Of a DNA stretch of 64,000 bases, positions 27,772 through 36,920 are shown one piece after another. Within the stretch, counting starts at the first letter, position 1. Each line of letters starts with the position of its first letter. The DNA is taken from NCBI RefSeq assembly GCF_000614205.1, contig NZ_BAKN01000001.1:62001-126000 (forward strand). Direction: 5' to 3'. The stretch is from Hoylesella saccharolytica JCM 17484. Its GTDB lineage: Bacteria > Bacteroidota > Bacteroidia > Bacteroidales > Bacteroidaceae. The notes beneath the pieces were generated by a model. It was not told the origin of the DNA. It did not search any database and saw only the letters and a list, made by a program, of their open reading frames with translations. A program made the translations under genes and the position numbers.

Positions 27772-29574
27772 CTATTTCACCACAATTTTCTTGCTTCCTA
27801 CGATATAAACGCCTTTGGCTAAGCCTTCTGTGGCGTTGGTAGACTTGACTTGGCGACGAAGCAGACGCCCGTCAAGGGTGTAAACATTGGTTAGTGCCAT
27901 ACCATCGCCAGCTTCAACGCCGCCAATAGAGGTCGTTATCGCATCGACAACACCCTGCAAACCGGTGATGTCGTAATAGCCTCCGTTGGTAAAAGGCATA
28001 TCTATGGTTTGTGGAGTACCGTTGTTACTGAAGATGATACCTGTGTTGGAAGCCGCTGTAGATGTAAAAACCTTGTTCCAACTCCATTTCCATACCCCGT
28101 TTCCATTGGTTGCTGTGCCTACGCGTGTGCAGGCAACACCCGGCCAAATGCCGCCCGTATAATTGCCGGTGTTGTCCCATCGCCAGCAATAAACGGTGCT
28201 GTTCCATCCCCCCGGAGCCTCAAAGAAAGCGCAAGTTTCGTCTTTTTCAACCTTGCAGAATGCCGGAGCAACAAACGTTGAAGCATCATCCTTGATGTTT
28301 TTCAGTGCCGAAAGGTCTATGTTTTCACTGACAAAGTATTTAAAATTATCACCTTCTACCGCCAACTGATAACCCAACGTGCTCACATTGCTCGTGTTTC
28401 CGAGCAGCAGCAACACTTTTCCTTTCGTTCCCTGAACATTTAGCACAAAGCCCGAGCCCTGTTCCGACGCGCTGATAATAGTACTTTGGTTGCTTACACC
28501 CGTTGCTTTGCGCGATAAGATAAGTTTCTTTATCAAGGTTTTATACGATTTCCAGTGACTTAAAAACACGCAGGGCGTGCCGGGCATGGCCAAAATATAG
28601 GCGTTGGCAGCTGCGATGTTGGCATTCAAACGCGAACCTCCTTCGTTAGCAGGACGTGCCGTATCGTGATTGTCAACAAAGGTTACGGCATACCGACTAT
28701 AGTTAGGATCGTTGGCTAATGCACCCCATGTCAGTTTGTTCCACGTTCCGTTGCCAAACGCTTCGTTGATGTAGAACTTCAGCGGAAAATCAAATGCCGC
28801 ACTCTGAATAACATTTCCGTGTCGCGTTCCTTCAATCCAGTTTTTCACCGGCACAGGGTTGCCGTCCCAATATTCGCCCACCGAGTAGGTAGGATGCGAA
28901 GAGGCGTTATATTCGCCTGTATATCTGGGGGCGTAGCCTTTCACCATATCGTAGCGAAAACCACTGTAACCCAAATCGTTCAACAAAAAGTCGAGATACA
29001 GTTTGATATTGTTTTGCACATTTGCCGATGTATGGTCAAGGTCGCGTCCGCCGCCGAAATCGTCGCCTGTATCAGCGGCTCCGGTAACGTTATAACCCTG
29101 ATTTCGGGTGTTTCCACCGTCGTCATTAGCACAAATATCTGCCAAAGTCCACGACATGGTATAACCTTTCCACGTCTCTGTGGGGAAGTCGCACCAGTTG
29201 GTATTACCCGCTCTGTGGTTGATAACCACATCTTCGATAATGCCTGTACCCTTATCTTTAAAGGTCTTAATCATCGTTCGCAACTGTGCTTCGGTACCAA
29301 ACGCACTTAAATGGTTAAACCACCATATCGGCAGATAGCCCATTTGCATATGGGTGGTGTTGCAATAGCCCGACTGGGGCACCCAAATCAGGTTAAAATA
29401 AGCCGACAGTTCATCGGCCTGAGATGTCAACTTGCTCCATTGCGTATCGCTGTAGCTGTCCCAGTAAAAGCCTTGCAGCATTACGCCGTCATAGTTGGCG
29501 GGCCATCCTTGCGCACGCGTCAGTGTAGAAAACGCGAATAAAGCGGTGCATAAAGCGATAAAAATTTTTCTCAT
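27772..29574 (-). CDS. Secreted alpha-amylase (GH13) with starch-binding domain and T9SS-type tail
   Basis: The start was set at 29574, because the longer upstream frame adds 36 charged residues before an obvious signal peptide (MRKIFIALCTALFAFSTLTRAQG). The product is about 600 residues. The barrel has IIEDVVINHRAG, SGFRYDMVKGY (nucleophile), SVGEYWDG (acid) and FVDNHDTARP. A CBM26-like segment follows (GGWNSTVYCWRWDNTGNYTG). The last 45 residues (VYTLDGRLL to KGVYIVGSKKIVVK) look like the type A sorting tail of type IX secretion, so the enzyme is probably exported to the surface. It is monocistronic. Confidence 0.85.
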   Translation of the reverse strand: MRKIFIALCTALFAFSTLTRAQGWPANYDGVMLQGFYWDSYSDTQWSKLTSQADELSAYFNLIWVPQSGYCNTTHMQMGYLPIWWFNHLSAFGTEAQLRTMIKTFKDKGTGIIEDVVINHRAGNTNWCDFPTETWKGYTMSWTLADICANDDGGNTRNQGYNVTGAADTGDDFGGGRDLDHTSANVQNNIKLYLDFLLNDLGYSGFRYDMVKGYAPRYTGEYNASSHPTYSVGEYWDGNPVPVKNWIEGTRHGNVIQSAAFDFPLKFYINEAFGNGTWNKLTWGALANDPNYSRYAVTFVDNHDTARPANEGGSRLNANIAAANAYILAMPGTPCVFLSHWKSYKTLIKKLILSRKATGVSNQSTIISASEQGSGFVLNVQGTKGKVLLLLGNTSNVSTLGYQLAVEGDNFKYFVSENIDLSALKNIKDDASTFVAPAFCKVEKDETCAFFEAPGGWNSTVYCWRWDNTGNYTGGIWPGVACTRVGTATNGNGVWKWSWNKVFTSTAASNTGIIFSNNGTPQTIDMPFTNGGYYDITGLQGVVDAITTSIGGVEAGDGMALTNVYTLDGRLLRRQVKSTNATEGLAKGVYIVGSKKIVVK

Positions 29575-29712
29575 AAATGCATAGTGTTTGATTTCGGATG
29601 CTAAGTTACGCGCTTTTCGCGATGCCCTTCTCTTGATATAAGTCAAATATAGCGATGTGCGTGTGCAATCGTTTGCTTTCATGTTTTCTCTTTACATAAC
29701 CCATCCCACCTA

Positions 29713-30030
29713 CTTACAAATTGTAAGTTTGAGGATTGTCTGGAAATCGGAAGGTATTTCGCGAGAGTGTCAACGAAATCATCCAACTTGTTCTTAGGTC
29801 ATAAAAACGTAAGGATTTTACGGTTACATATGTCGCTGATAATTAGTTTTTTGCAAGTTTAGAGGTGGATTTTGTATATTATTTATTCCTCTAAAACTCC
29901 CTAAGACTATGTTTTTTGTTTTGCAAAAGCATAAGTTTTGCTGTGTAAAAGCATAGGTTTTAGTCTCTAAAAGATGATGTTTTGCATGCCAAAAGCATAG
30001 CTTTTGCAACTCAAAACCTATGCTTTTATT
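29713..30030. repeat. Dispersed intergenic element, copy C (right end missing)
   Basis: The left end is CTTACAAATTGTAAG as in copies B and D. The palindrome array has five units starting at 29925, 29947, 29969, 29991 and 30013 (exact 22-bp period). The right terminal repeat is absent, so the copy is truncated about 70 bp before the cas promoter. Confidence 0.65.
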
Positions 30031-30100
30031 TTTTGATACATACACTTAAAGATAATAATAACTACTTTTGATTATGTTAAAATACCTTTTGTGCTAATTG

Positions 30101-30132
30101 TTTGGAATTGTTAAAACAATCTACTATTTTTG
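30101..30132 (+). promoter_or_regulatory. Promoter of the cas9-cas1-cas2 operon
   Basis: TTTG at 30101-30104, 20 bp, then TATTTTTG at 30125-30132. The expected start of transcription is near 30138, leaving a leader of about 200 nt before cas9 that contains a small hairpin (GGCAAG-TAAT-CTTGCC, about 30215-30230). Confidence 0.7.
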
Positions 30133-30162
30133 CGAATGGTACCGAATGAAAATAAAAGGCCC

Positions 30163-30342
30163 ATGAAAGAAAAACGAAATAAAGCGGTAAGGGTATGGTA
30201 TCAATACAAGGCGAGGCAAGTAATCTTGCCCCACCCTAAATGTTTACACAACGGAATTATCCTTATTGTGATTTGCTTGAATTTATGTTGCAAATATAAT
30301 ACTTCTCAATTACTCAACCAAATAAAAACAAAAGAAATATGA
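30163..30342 (+). CDS. Possible small membrane peptide coupled to cas9
   Basis: A 59-codon frame starting at ATG 30163, with an AAAGG just upstream. It has a basic N-terminus (MKEKRNKAVRVWYQ) and one hydrophobic stretch (GIILIVICLNLCCKY). Its stop codon overlaps the cas9 start as ATGA, the arrangement used for translational coupling elsewhere in this window. It could equally be a leader region with no coding role. No relative is recognised. Confidence 0.25.
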   Translation: MKEKRNKAVRVWYQYKARQVILPHPKCLHNGIILIVICLNLCCKYNTSQLLNQIKTKEI

Positions 30343-33300
30343 AATTAGTTTTAGGCTTAGATTTAGGTGTAGGTTCAGTTGGATGGGCCCTTATCTTTAT
30401 AACAGATAGTGGTGAGCCAATAAAAATTCTAGCATTAGGGGAGAGAATTGTATCTATGGACCCTGACAATTCAAAAGAATTTTCTGCAGGTGCTACTTGT
30501 ACCTTAAATCAAAAAAAGACAAAGGCAAAAAGTGTTCGTAAGGGTTATTCCCGATATGTGCAAAGACGGGATGCTCTTACTGCGGAGTTGAGGCATATAG
30601 GCATGATGCCTGATGAAACATTGATAAAACTACCTGTACTTGATTTATGGCAGTTGCGGGCAAATGCAGCTACGGAAGGTAAGAAATTGTCTTTAGCTGA
30701 GATTGGGAGAGTGTTGTATCACATCAATCAACGACGCGGTTATAAGCATGGAAAGTCGGATGTGTCTTCAGATAATAAGCAAAAAGGATATGTGAAAGCG
30801 GTCAATGAGCGGTATTGTATGATACAAGAACGGCAGCAGACAATCGGTCAATATTTTGCTTTGAAATTAAAAGAAACAGCTGTTACAACAGAGAAAGGAA
30901 CTTTTTACACTTTTCGTATTAAGGATCAAGTGTTTCCTCGTGAGGCGTATGAGGAAGAATTTGACAGGATAATAGAATGCCAGAAAAAGTTTTACCCAGA
31001 ATTACTTACAGAGAAGGTTATCGATAAGTTGCGTAATTATATTATTTTTTATCAGAGACATGGTAAGTCATGTAAGCATCTCGTCTCTGTGTGTGATTTT
31101 GAAAGAAAGCCCTATAAGGATGAAAATGGAAAGGTTTTCTATAATGGACCCAAGGTGGCTGCTAAGTCTAATCCACTCTATCAGATAGAGAAGATATGGG
31201 AGGAAGTGAATAATATTTCTTTGCGTAATAAGAAAGGTGAAGAGTTAGAAATTACTCTTGTCCAGAAGAGAGAACTCTTTAATTATCTTAATACGCATGA
31301 AATACTCAGACTTACTGTGCTTTACAAGATTCTCGGTATTAGCAAACGAGATGGATGGTCTGCCAATGATGCGGTAAAAAGAGGGCTTAAGGGCAATACA
31401 ACATTTGTGCAATTGCAAAAGGCTCTTCAAGGAGTTGAAGATTGTGAAGAACTGTTGAGATTTCAGTTGAATAACATGCCAACCGTTGTATGCGATGAGG
31501 TGACGGGAGAGTCGTTACAAATGGTAAATCCCGATTGTATTGGACAGCCTTTGTATCGTTTATGGCACGCAATTTACTCTCTTAAGGATAAAAGACAGTT
31601 GAAAGATACTTTACGGAAAAATTTTAAGATAGAGGATGATGAAATTATAGATCTGTTGTATAATATAGACTTTACGAAAGATGGCTACGGCAATAAATCA
31701 GTGAAGGTAATCAGACGTCTTTTACCTTATTTGCAGGCAGGATTGAAGTATAATGAGGCATGTGAGTATATAGGAATTAATCATTCGAATAGTTTAACGA
31801 AAGAGGAGAATGCGCAAAGGGTATTGTTGGAGAAACTGCCTCAAATTGGTAAGAATGAACTTCGACAACCCATTGTAGAGAAAATTCTTAATCAGATGAT
31901 CAATGTAGTCAATGCTATTATTGCTAAATACGGTAGGCCTGACACGATTAGAGTTGAACTTGCGCGTGAATTAAAACAAAGTAAGGAGGAGCGAAAATTG
32001 ATGAGTGATGGTATTGCTGCTCGGGAAAGAGAGAAGAAAAGAGACGGTAAGATTTTAGAAGAGGAGGGAATACACCCTACTAAAAATCGATTGGAAAGGT
32101 ATCGTCTTTGGAAAGAGACAGGAGAGAGATGTCTGTATTGTGGTAACGGAATTAACCTGAATGAATTTTTACGTGGGGGGGAAGTAGAAACAGAACATAT
32201 TATTCCTAAGGCCTTGCTCTTTGATAATAGCTATTCAAATAAAACATGCTCTTGCAGGGAGTGTAATAGAAAGAAGGGGCGGAGGACAGCTTATGAGTAT
32301 GTAAGTTCATTGGGTGAAGAACGTTTTGAAGTCTACTTGAATGTAGTTAAAATGCTTTATGACGAAGGAAAAATAAGTAAGAAAAAAATGGATTGGCTCT
32401 TAATGAAGTCAGAAGATATACCACAGGATTTTATAAACAGAGATCTCAGACAGACACAATATATTTCCCGAAAGGCCATGGAGTTATTGCAAAAGGTTTG
32501 TTATGATGTGACTGTAACATCAGGTCATGTAACTAGCTTCATCAGACATATTTGGGGATATGATACAATCTTACATAAGTTGAACTTTAATCGATACAAA
32601 CAAGGTGGACTTACTGAAGTTGTTCAGTTTGAACATCGGGGTGGCAAGCATGAAAGAGAGGTGATTTCTGGTTGGAGCAAACGGTTGGATCATCGCCATC
32701 ACGCCATAGATGCCTTGGTTATTGCTATGACAAAACAATCTGTGATTCAGCGTCTTAATACGTTGAATACATGTCGTGACGAGATGTATCAAGAAGTGGA
32801 GAGTGAAAAGAAGGAATGGCGGGATGATTATTCTTTGTTAGAACAATGGCTGCGTGAGTTGAAACATTTTAGTGTAGAAGAAGTTCAAAGGGTGATTGCA
32901 AAGACATTAGTATCTTACAAAGTCAACAAAAAAATTACTTCTCCAGGAACTCGAGCAGTGTACTCTAAAAGGAAAAAGAAAGTGGTTCAAAGGGGAATTC
33001 TTATTCCAAGAGGTGTGTTGCATGAAGATTCTGTGTATGGAAAGATCAAAATTCAAGGGGACTTGGACCCGGTCTATGTCATAAAATATAAATTAGGTGT
33101 AGGTGCTATGGGATTTGTCTTTACAGGAAAGGAAACATATGAAGAAACAATTAAATCCAATAAGAAAACGGGATTAGAAGAAGTCAAAGTAAAAGACGAT
33201 ATAGGGAATACACTCATGAGTATTGTTGATGGAAATATAAGAAATCGCATCAAACAACGCCTTAATATTGGATTTCCTGAAGGCGAAGACTATAGGAATA

Positions 33301-33971
33301 ATCCCCAAAAGGCTTTGGAAAACCTAAAAGATTTAGATAATTATCCATTATATGCTGATGACGCTTGTAAAATTCCTATTAAGTCAGTGCGATGTCGTAC
33401 CGGACTATCTGCAGTTGTTCCTCTACGCTATAATGGAGAAGGACAAGCTGTAGGCTTTGTAAAAACAGGAAATAATCATCATGTTGCAATTTATAGAGAC
33501 AGAGATGGGGGCTATCATGAGAGCATCGTTACGTTTTGGCAAGCTGTAAGTAGAAAGAGGTTTGGTATTCCTGCTATCATAGAGCAACCTCCAGCGTTAT
33601 GGGAGTCAATTTCTAGCGGTTTGCAACGAGAAATCCCAAAATCTATTTTAGAAACATTTCCTGAGCCAGAATGGACATTTATTGTAAGTATGCAGAAGAA
33701 TGAATCTTTTATCCTAGGAATGGAGGAAGACGATTATCAACGTGCGATGGAGGAAAAAGATTATGCAGCATTGGGAAATAATCTCTATGTTGTACAAAAT
33801 ATTTCAAGTATGGTTTATCGCTTTTGCCTCTCTACTACAACCATATTCGATTCCCAGAAAATGAATAAGCCAGATAAAAGATTCCTAAATATTCAAAGTT
33901 TTCAAGCCTTCTTTGATAAAAATCCGCACAAGATAAAGATAGACTTACTGGGTGAGATTGTTAATAATTAA
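30339..33971 (+). CDS. cas9: Cas9, type II-C CRISPR RNA-guided nuclease
   Basis: A 1210-residue nuclease, compact for Bacteroidetes Cas9, which often exceeds 1,400. RuvC-I is LVLGLDLGVGSVGW with D8. The Arg-rich bridge helix lies around 60-82 (KSVRKGYSRYVQRRD). RuvC-II is IRVELARE with E540. HNH is at about 594-650 with H620 (EHIIP) and N643 (ECNRKKG). RuvC-III is RLDHRHHAIDAL with H787/H788 and D791. The C-terminal 320 residues should hold the PAM-interacting domain. The HNH is framed by two CxxC pairs (C598/C601 and C639/C642), suggesting a zinc site. All catalytic residues are present. The gene appears richer in A/T than its neighbours. cas1 starts 12 bp downstream. Confidence 0.95.
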   Translation: MKLVLGLDLGVGSVGWALIFITDSGEPIKILALGERIVSMDPDNSKEFSAGATCTLNQKKTKAKSVRKGYSRYVQRRDALTAELRHIGMMPDETLIKLPVLDLWQLRANAATEGKKLSLAEIGRVLYHINQRRGYKHGKSDVSSDNKQKGYVKAVNERYCMIQERQQTIGQYFALKLKETAVTTEKGTFYTFRIKDQVFPREAYEEEFDRIIECQKKFYPELLTEKVIDKLRNYIIFYQRHGKSCKHLVSVCDFERKPYKDENGKVFYNGPKVAAKSNPLYQIEKIWEEVNNISLRNKKGEELEITLVQKRELFNYLNTHEILRLTVLYKILGISKRDGWSANDAVKRGLKGNTTFVQLQKALQGVEDCEELLRFQLNNMPTVVCDEVTGESLQMVNPDCIGQPLYRLWHAIYSLKDKRQLKDTLRKNFKIEDDEIIDLLYNIDFTKDGYGNKSVKVIRRLLPYLQAGLKYNEACEYIGINHSNSLTKEENAQRVLLEKLPQIGKNELRQPIVEKILNQMINVVNAIIAKYGRPDTIRVELARELKQSKEERKLMSDGIAAREREKKRDGKILEEEGIHPTKNRLERYRLWKETGERCLYCGNGINLNEFLRGGEVETEHIIPKALLFDNSYSNKTCSCRECNRKKGRRTAYEYVSSLGEERFEVYLNVVKMLYDEGKISKKKMDWLLMKSEDIPQDFINRDLRQTQYISRKAMELLQKVCYDVTVTSGHVTSFIRHIWGYDTILHKLNFNRYKQGGLTEVVQFEHRGGKHEREVISGWSKRLDHRHHAIDALVIAMTKQSVIQRLNTLNTCRDEMYQEVESEKKEWRDDYSLLEQWLRELKHFSVEEVQRVIAKTLVSYKVNKKITSPGTRAVYSKRKKKVVQRGILIPRGVLHEDSVYGKIKIQGDLDPVYVIKYKLGVGAMGFVFTGKETYEETIKSNKKTGLEEVKVKDDIGNTLMSIVDGNIRNRIKQRLNIGFPEGEDYRNNPQKALENLKDLDNYPLYADDACKIPIKSVRCRTGLSAVVPLRYNGEGQAVGFVKTGNNHHVAIYRDRDGGYHESIVTFWQAVSRKRFGIPAIIEQPPALWESISSGLQREIPKSILETFPEPEWTFIVSMQKNESFILGMEEDDYQRAMEEKDYAALGNNLYVVQNISSMVYRFCLSTTTIFDSQKMNKPDKRFLNIQSFQAFFDKNPHKIKIDLLGEIVNN

Positions 33972-33983
33972 AGTTTTGGAAAG

Positions 33984-34916
33984 ATGATAAAGAAGACACT
34001 TTGTTTCAGTAACCCCGCTTACTTAAGTTTGCGGGATGCACAATTGCTGATTCGGTTACCTGAGGTAGAAACGAATGAGATACTGACAGAGAGCTTCAAG
34101 AAAGAGTCGGAACGTACCATCCCGATAGAAGATATCGGGGTGGTGGTTCTCGACAATCGTCGTATTACAATTACATCCAGTGTACTTGAAGCCCTGCTGG
34201 AAAATAATGCAGCTGTCATTACATGCGATCAGCGTAGCATGCCGGTAGGTCTTTTGCTGCCTCTCTGTGGAAATACAACACAGAATGAGCGCTTTCGTGA
34301 CCAGTTAGAGGCATCTGTCCCTCTGAAAAAGCAATTGTGGCAGCAAACAGTCAAGCAGAAAATACAGAATCAGGCATATGTGTTAGCTCAGGTTACGGGG
34401 AAAGAAGAGAAGGGTATGAACGTGTGGGCAGATAATGTACGTAGCGGAGATCCTGACAATATCGAAGCTCGTGCAGCAGCATATTATTGGCGTTATCTTT
34501 TTTCGGATATTCCAATGTTCGTAAGAGGCAGAGAAGGTGAACCACCAAATAATCTGCTTAACTATGGCTATGCCATTTTAAGGGCGGTTATTGCACGTGC
34601 ATTGGTGGGCAGCGGGTTGCTTCCTACGTTAGGAATTCATCATCACAATCGCTACAATGCCTATTGTCTTGCTGATGATATAATGGAACCATATCGACCG
34701 TACGTTGATCAACTTGTTATTGAAATCATTAGAAAAGTTGACAACTACGCCTTACTGACAAAAGAAATTAAGATGGAATTGCTTGGTATTCCTATGCTTG
34801 ATGTGGTGATAGCTGGCAAACGCAGTCCGCTAATGATCGCTGCTCAGCAGACAACAGCATCTTTGTATAAATGCTTCTCTGGTGAATTGCGTCGTATCAG
34901 CTACCCTGAAATGTAA
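33984..34916 (+). CDS. cas1: Cas1, CRISPR adaptation integrase (type II)
   Basis: A 310-residue protein of the usual type II length. The catalytic metal ligands can be seen: Glu in DNIEARAAAYYWRYLF, His in LGIHHHNRYNAYCLADD and Asp in the same ADDIMEPYRPYVD segment. Cas1 joins new spacers into the array together with Cas2. It lies 12 bp after cas9 and 6 bp before the cas2 frame. Confidence 0.95.
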   Translation: MIKKTLCFSNPAYLSLRDAQLLIRLPEVETNEILTESFKKESERTIPIEDIGVVVLDNRRITITSSVLEALLENNAAVITCDQRSMPVGLLLPLCGNTTQNERFRDQLEASVPLKKQLWQQTVKQKIQNQAYVLAQVTGKEEKGMNVWADNVRSGDPDNIEARAAAYYWRYLFSDIPMFVRGREGEPPNNLLNYGYAILRAVIARALVGSGLLPTLGIHHHNRYNAYCLADDIMEPYRPYVDQLVIEIIRKVDNYALLTKEIKMELLGIPMLDVVIAGKRSPLMIAAQQTTASLYKCFSGELRRISYPEM

Positions 34917-34922
34917 GATAAA

Positions 34923-35263
<341 letters not shown>

Positions 35264-35358
35264 TTTATATACAGGAAGTTTTTCTAAGCAACTTTTCCAC
35301 CTAAAGTAAAATTTTCAATAATAAGGAAACGAAGGATAGTACATTATTTAGGAATAAA

Positions 35359-35385
35359 AAATCCCGCTCATATAGAGCGGGATTT
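35359..35385. terminator. Terminator between cas2 and the CRISPR array
   Basis: Perfect 11-bp arms (AAATCCCGCTC and its complement) with a 5-nt loop. A further 8-bp inverted repeat (GATAGTAC 35334-35341, GTACTATC 35394-35401) encloses it. It should separate cas operon transcription from the array in both directions. The remainder of 35264-35460 is A/T-rich DNA with no recognisable promoter. Confidence 0.8.
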
Positions 35386-35460
35386 CACGTTTGTACTATC
35401 TTTTTTATTTTTCTGTTTTACCTTTTAACTTTCTGAATATTAGGAATATACACGTATTCT

Positions 35461-36890
35461 GTTGTTGCTTATAGTACAAAGGTATTAAAATTCAAGCAAA
35501 TCACAACCCGTCATTCTTAGCTAACAGTGTGCGTTCTGTTGTTGCTTATAGTACAAAGGTATTAAAATTCAAGCAAATCACAACGCTCTAATGATTCTTA
35601 CTTCGGAGATTATAGTTGTTGCTTATAGTACAAAGGTATTAAAATTCAAGCAAATCACAACGTTCTAATGTGTTGAGTTCTTTTGTTGGTGGTTGTTGCT
35701 TATAGTACAAAGGTATTAAAATTCAAGCAAATCACAACAACCGATAGTTGATGAAGCTACTGGAGAGCGTTGTTGCTTATAGTACAAAGGTATTAAAATT
35801 CAAGCAAATCACAACTTAAGTTGTTGTCTTCTTCTGTTTCTCCATGTTGTTGCTTATAGTACAAAGGTATTAAAATTCAAGCAAATCACAACACCGACAA
35901 ACACACTGTCTAGCCAATGAGGGTTGTTGCTTATAGTACAAAGGTATTAAAATTCAAGCAAATCACAACCCCTTTTTATACAAAACGGCTGGTAAGATCG
36001 TTGTTGCTTATAGTACAAAGGTATTAAAATTCAAGCAAATCACAACGGTGTGGTAAACGTATTTACGACACGTACCGTTGTTGCTTATAGTACAAAGGTA
36101 TTAAAATTCAAGCAAATCACAACCGCTTATTCGAAACTCTTCGCTTTATTGTGTTGTTGCTTATAGTACAAAGGTATTAAAATTCAAGCAAATCACAACA
36201 CTATCTTTGTAATATAAATAATACAATAAGTTGTTGCTTATAGTACAAAGGTATTAAAATTCAAGCAAATCACAACAAATTAAAGTGCAAGATTTGGCTA
36301 ATAAGAGTTGTTGCTTATAGTACAAAGGTATTAAAATTCAAGCAAATCACAACCAAAGTGACCAATGTTGTGGATGCTATACGTTGTTGCTTATAGTACA
36401 AAGGTATTAAAATTCAAGCAAATCACAACTAACAACTCAAGTAACCGACGTGCAGAGGCGTTGTTGCTTATAGTACAAAGGTATTAAAATTCAAGCAAAT
36501 CACAACAGCTGACTTAGTAGAGTATACAATGGAAAAGTTGTTGCTTATAGTACAAAGGTATTAAAATTCAAGCAAATCACAACGATGCGCCTATACAAGT
36601 AGGTGACGTTACTGTTGTTGCTTATAGTACAAAGGTATTAAAATTCAAGCAAATCACAACTAACAACTCAAGTAACCGACGTGCAGAGGCGTTGTTGCTT
36701 ATAGTACAAAGGTATTAAAATTCAAGCAAATCACAACGATGCGCCTATACAAGTAGGTGACGTTACTGTTGTTGCTTATAGTACAAAGGTATTAAAATTC
36801 AAGCAAATCACAACTAAAAGAAACTTTGCATAACTTTCATACGGTTGTTGCTTATAGTACAAAGGTATTAAAATTCAAGCAAATCACAAC
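35461..36890 (-). CRISPR. Type II-C CRISPR array: 19 repeats of 47 bp, 18 spacers
   Basis: The repeats are identical by eye and start at 35461, 35538, 35615, 35692, 35769, 35846, 35923, 36000, 36077, 36153, 36230, 36307, 36383, 36460, 36537, 36614, 36691, 36768 and 36844. Spacers are 30 bp, except three of 29 bp (36124, 36354, 36815). Read on the minus strand the repeat starts GTTGTGATTTGCTTG, the form used by Bacteroidetes type II-C crRNAs, so I place crRNA transcription on the minus strand. In that reading each repeat contains TTG, 19 bp, TACCTTTG, a full promoter. Two spacers occur twice: 36430-36459 equals 36661-36690, and 36584-36613 equals 36738-36767. Confidence 0.98.
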
Positions 36891-36920
36891 ATTAATAAAA
36901 ATATACAGCCACAGGAAGCT

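Noticed and set aside
27772..29682. Longer amylase start at 29682
   Set aside because: Adds 36 charged residues ahead of a clear signal peptide at 29574.
35283..35385. Alternative tracrRNA left of the array (CTAAGCAAC followed by a terminator)
   Set aside because: Only AAGCAA pairs with the crRNA repeat and the rest does not extend, whereas 36921 matches the whole repeat and pairs better.
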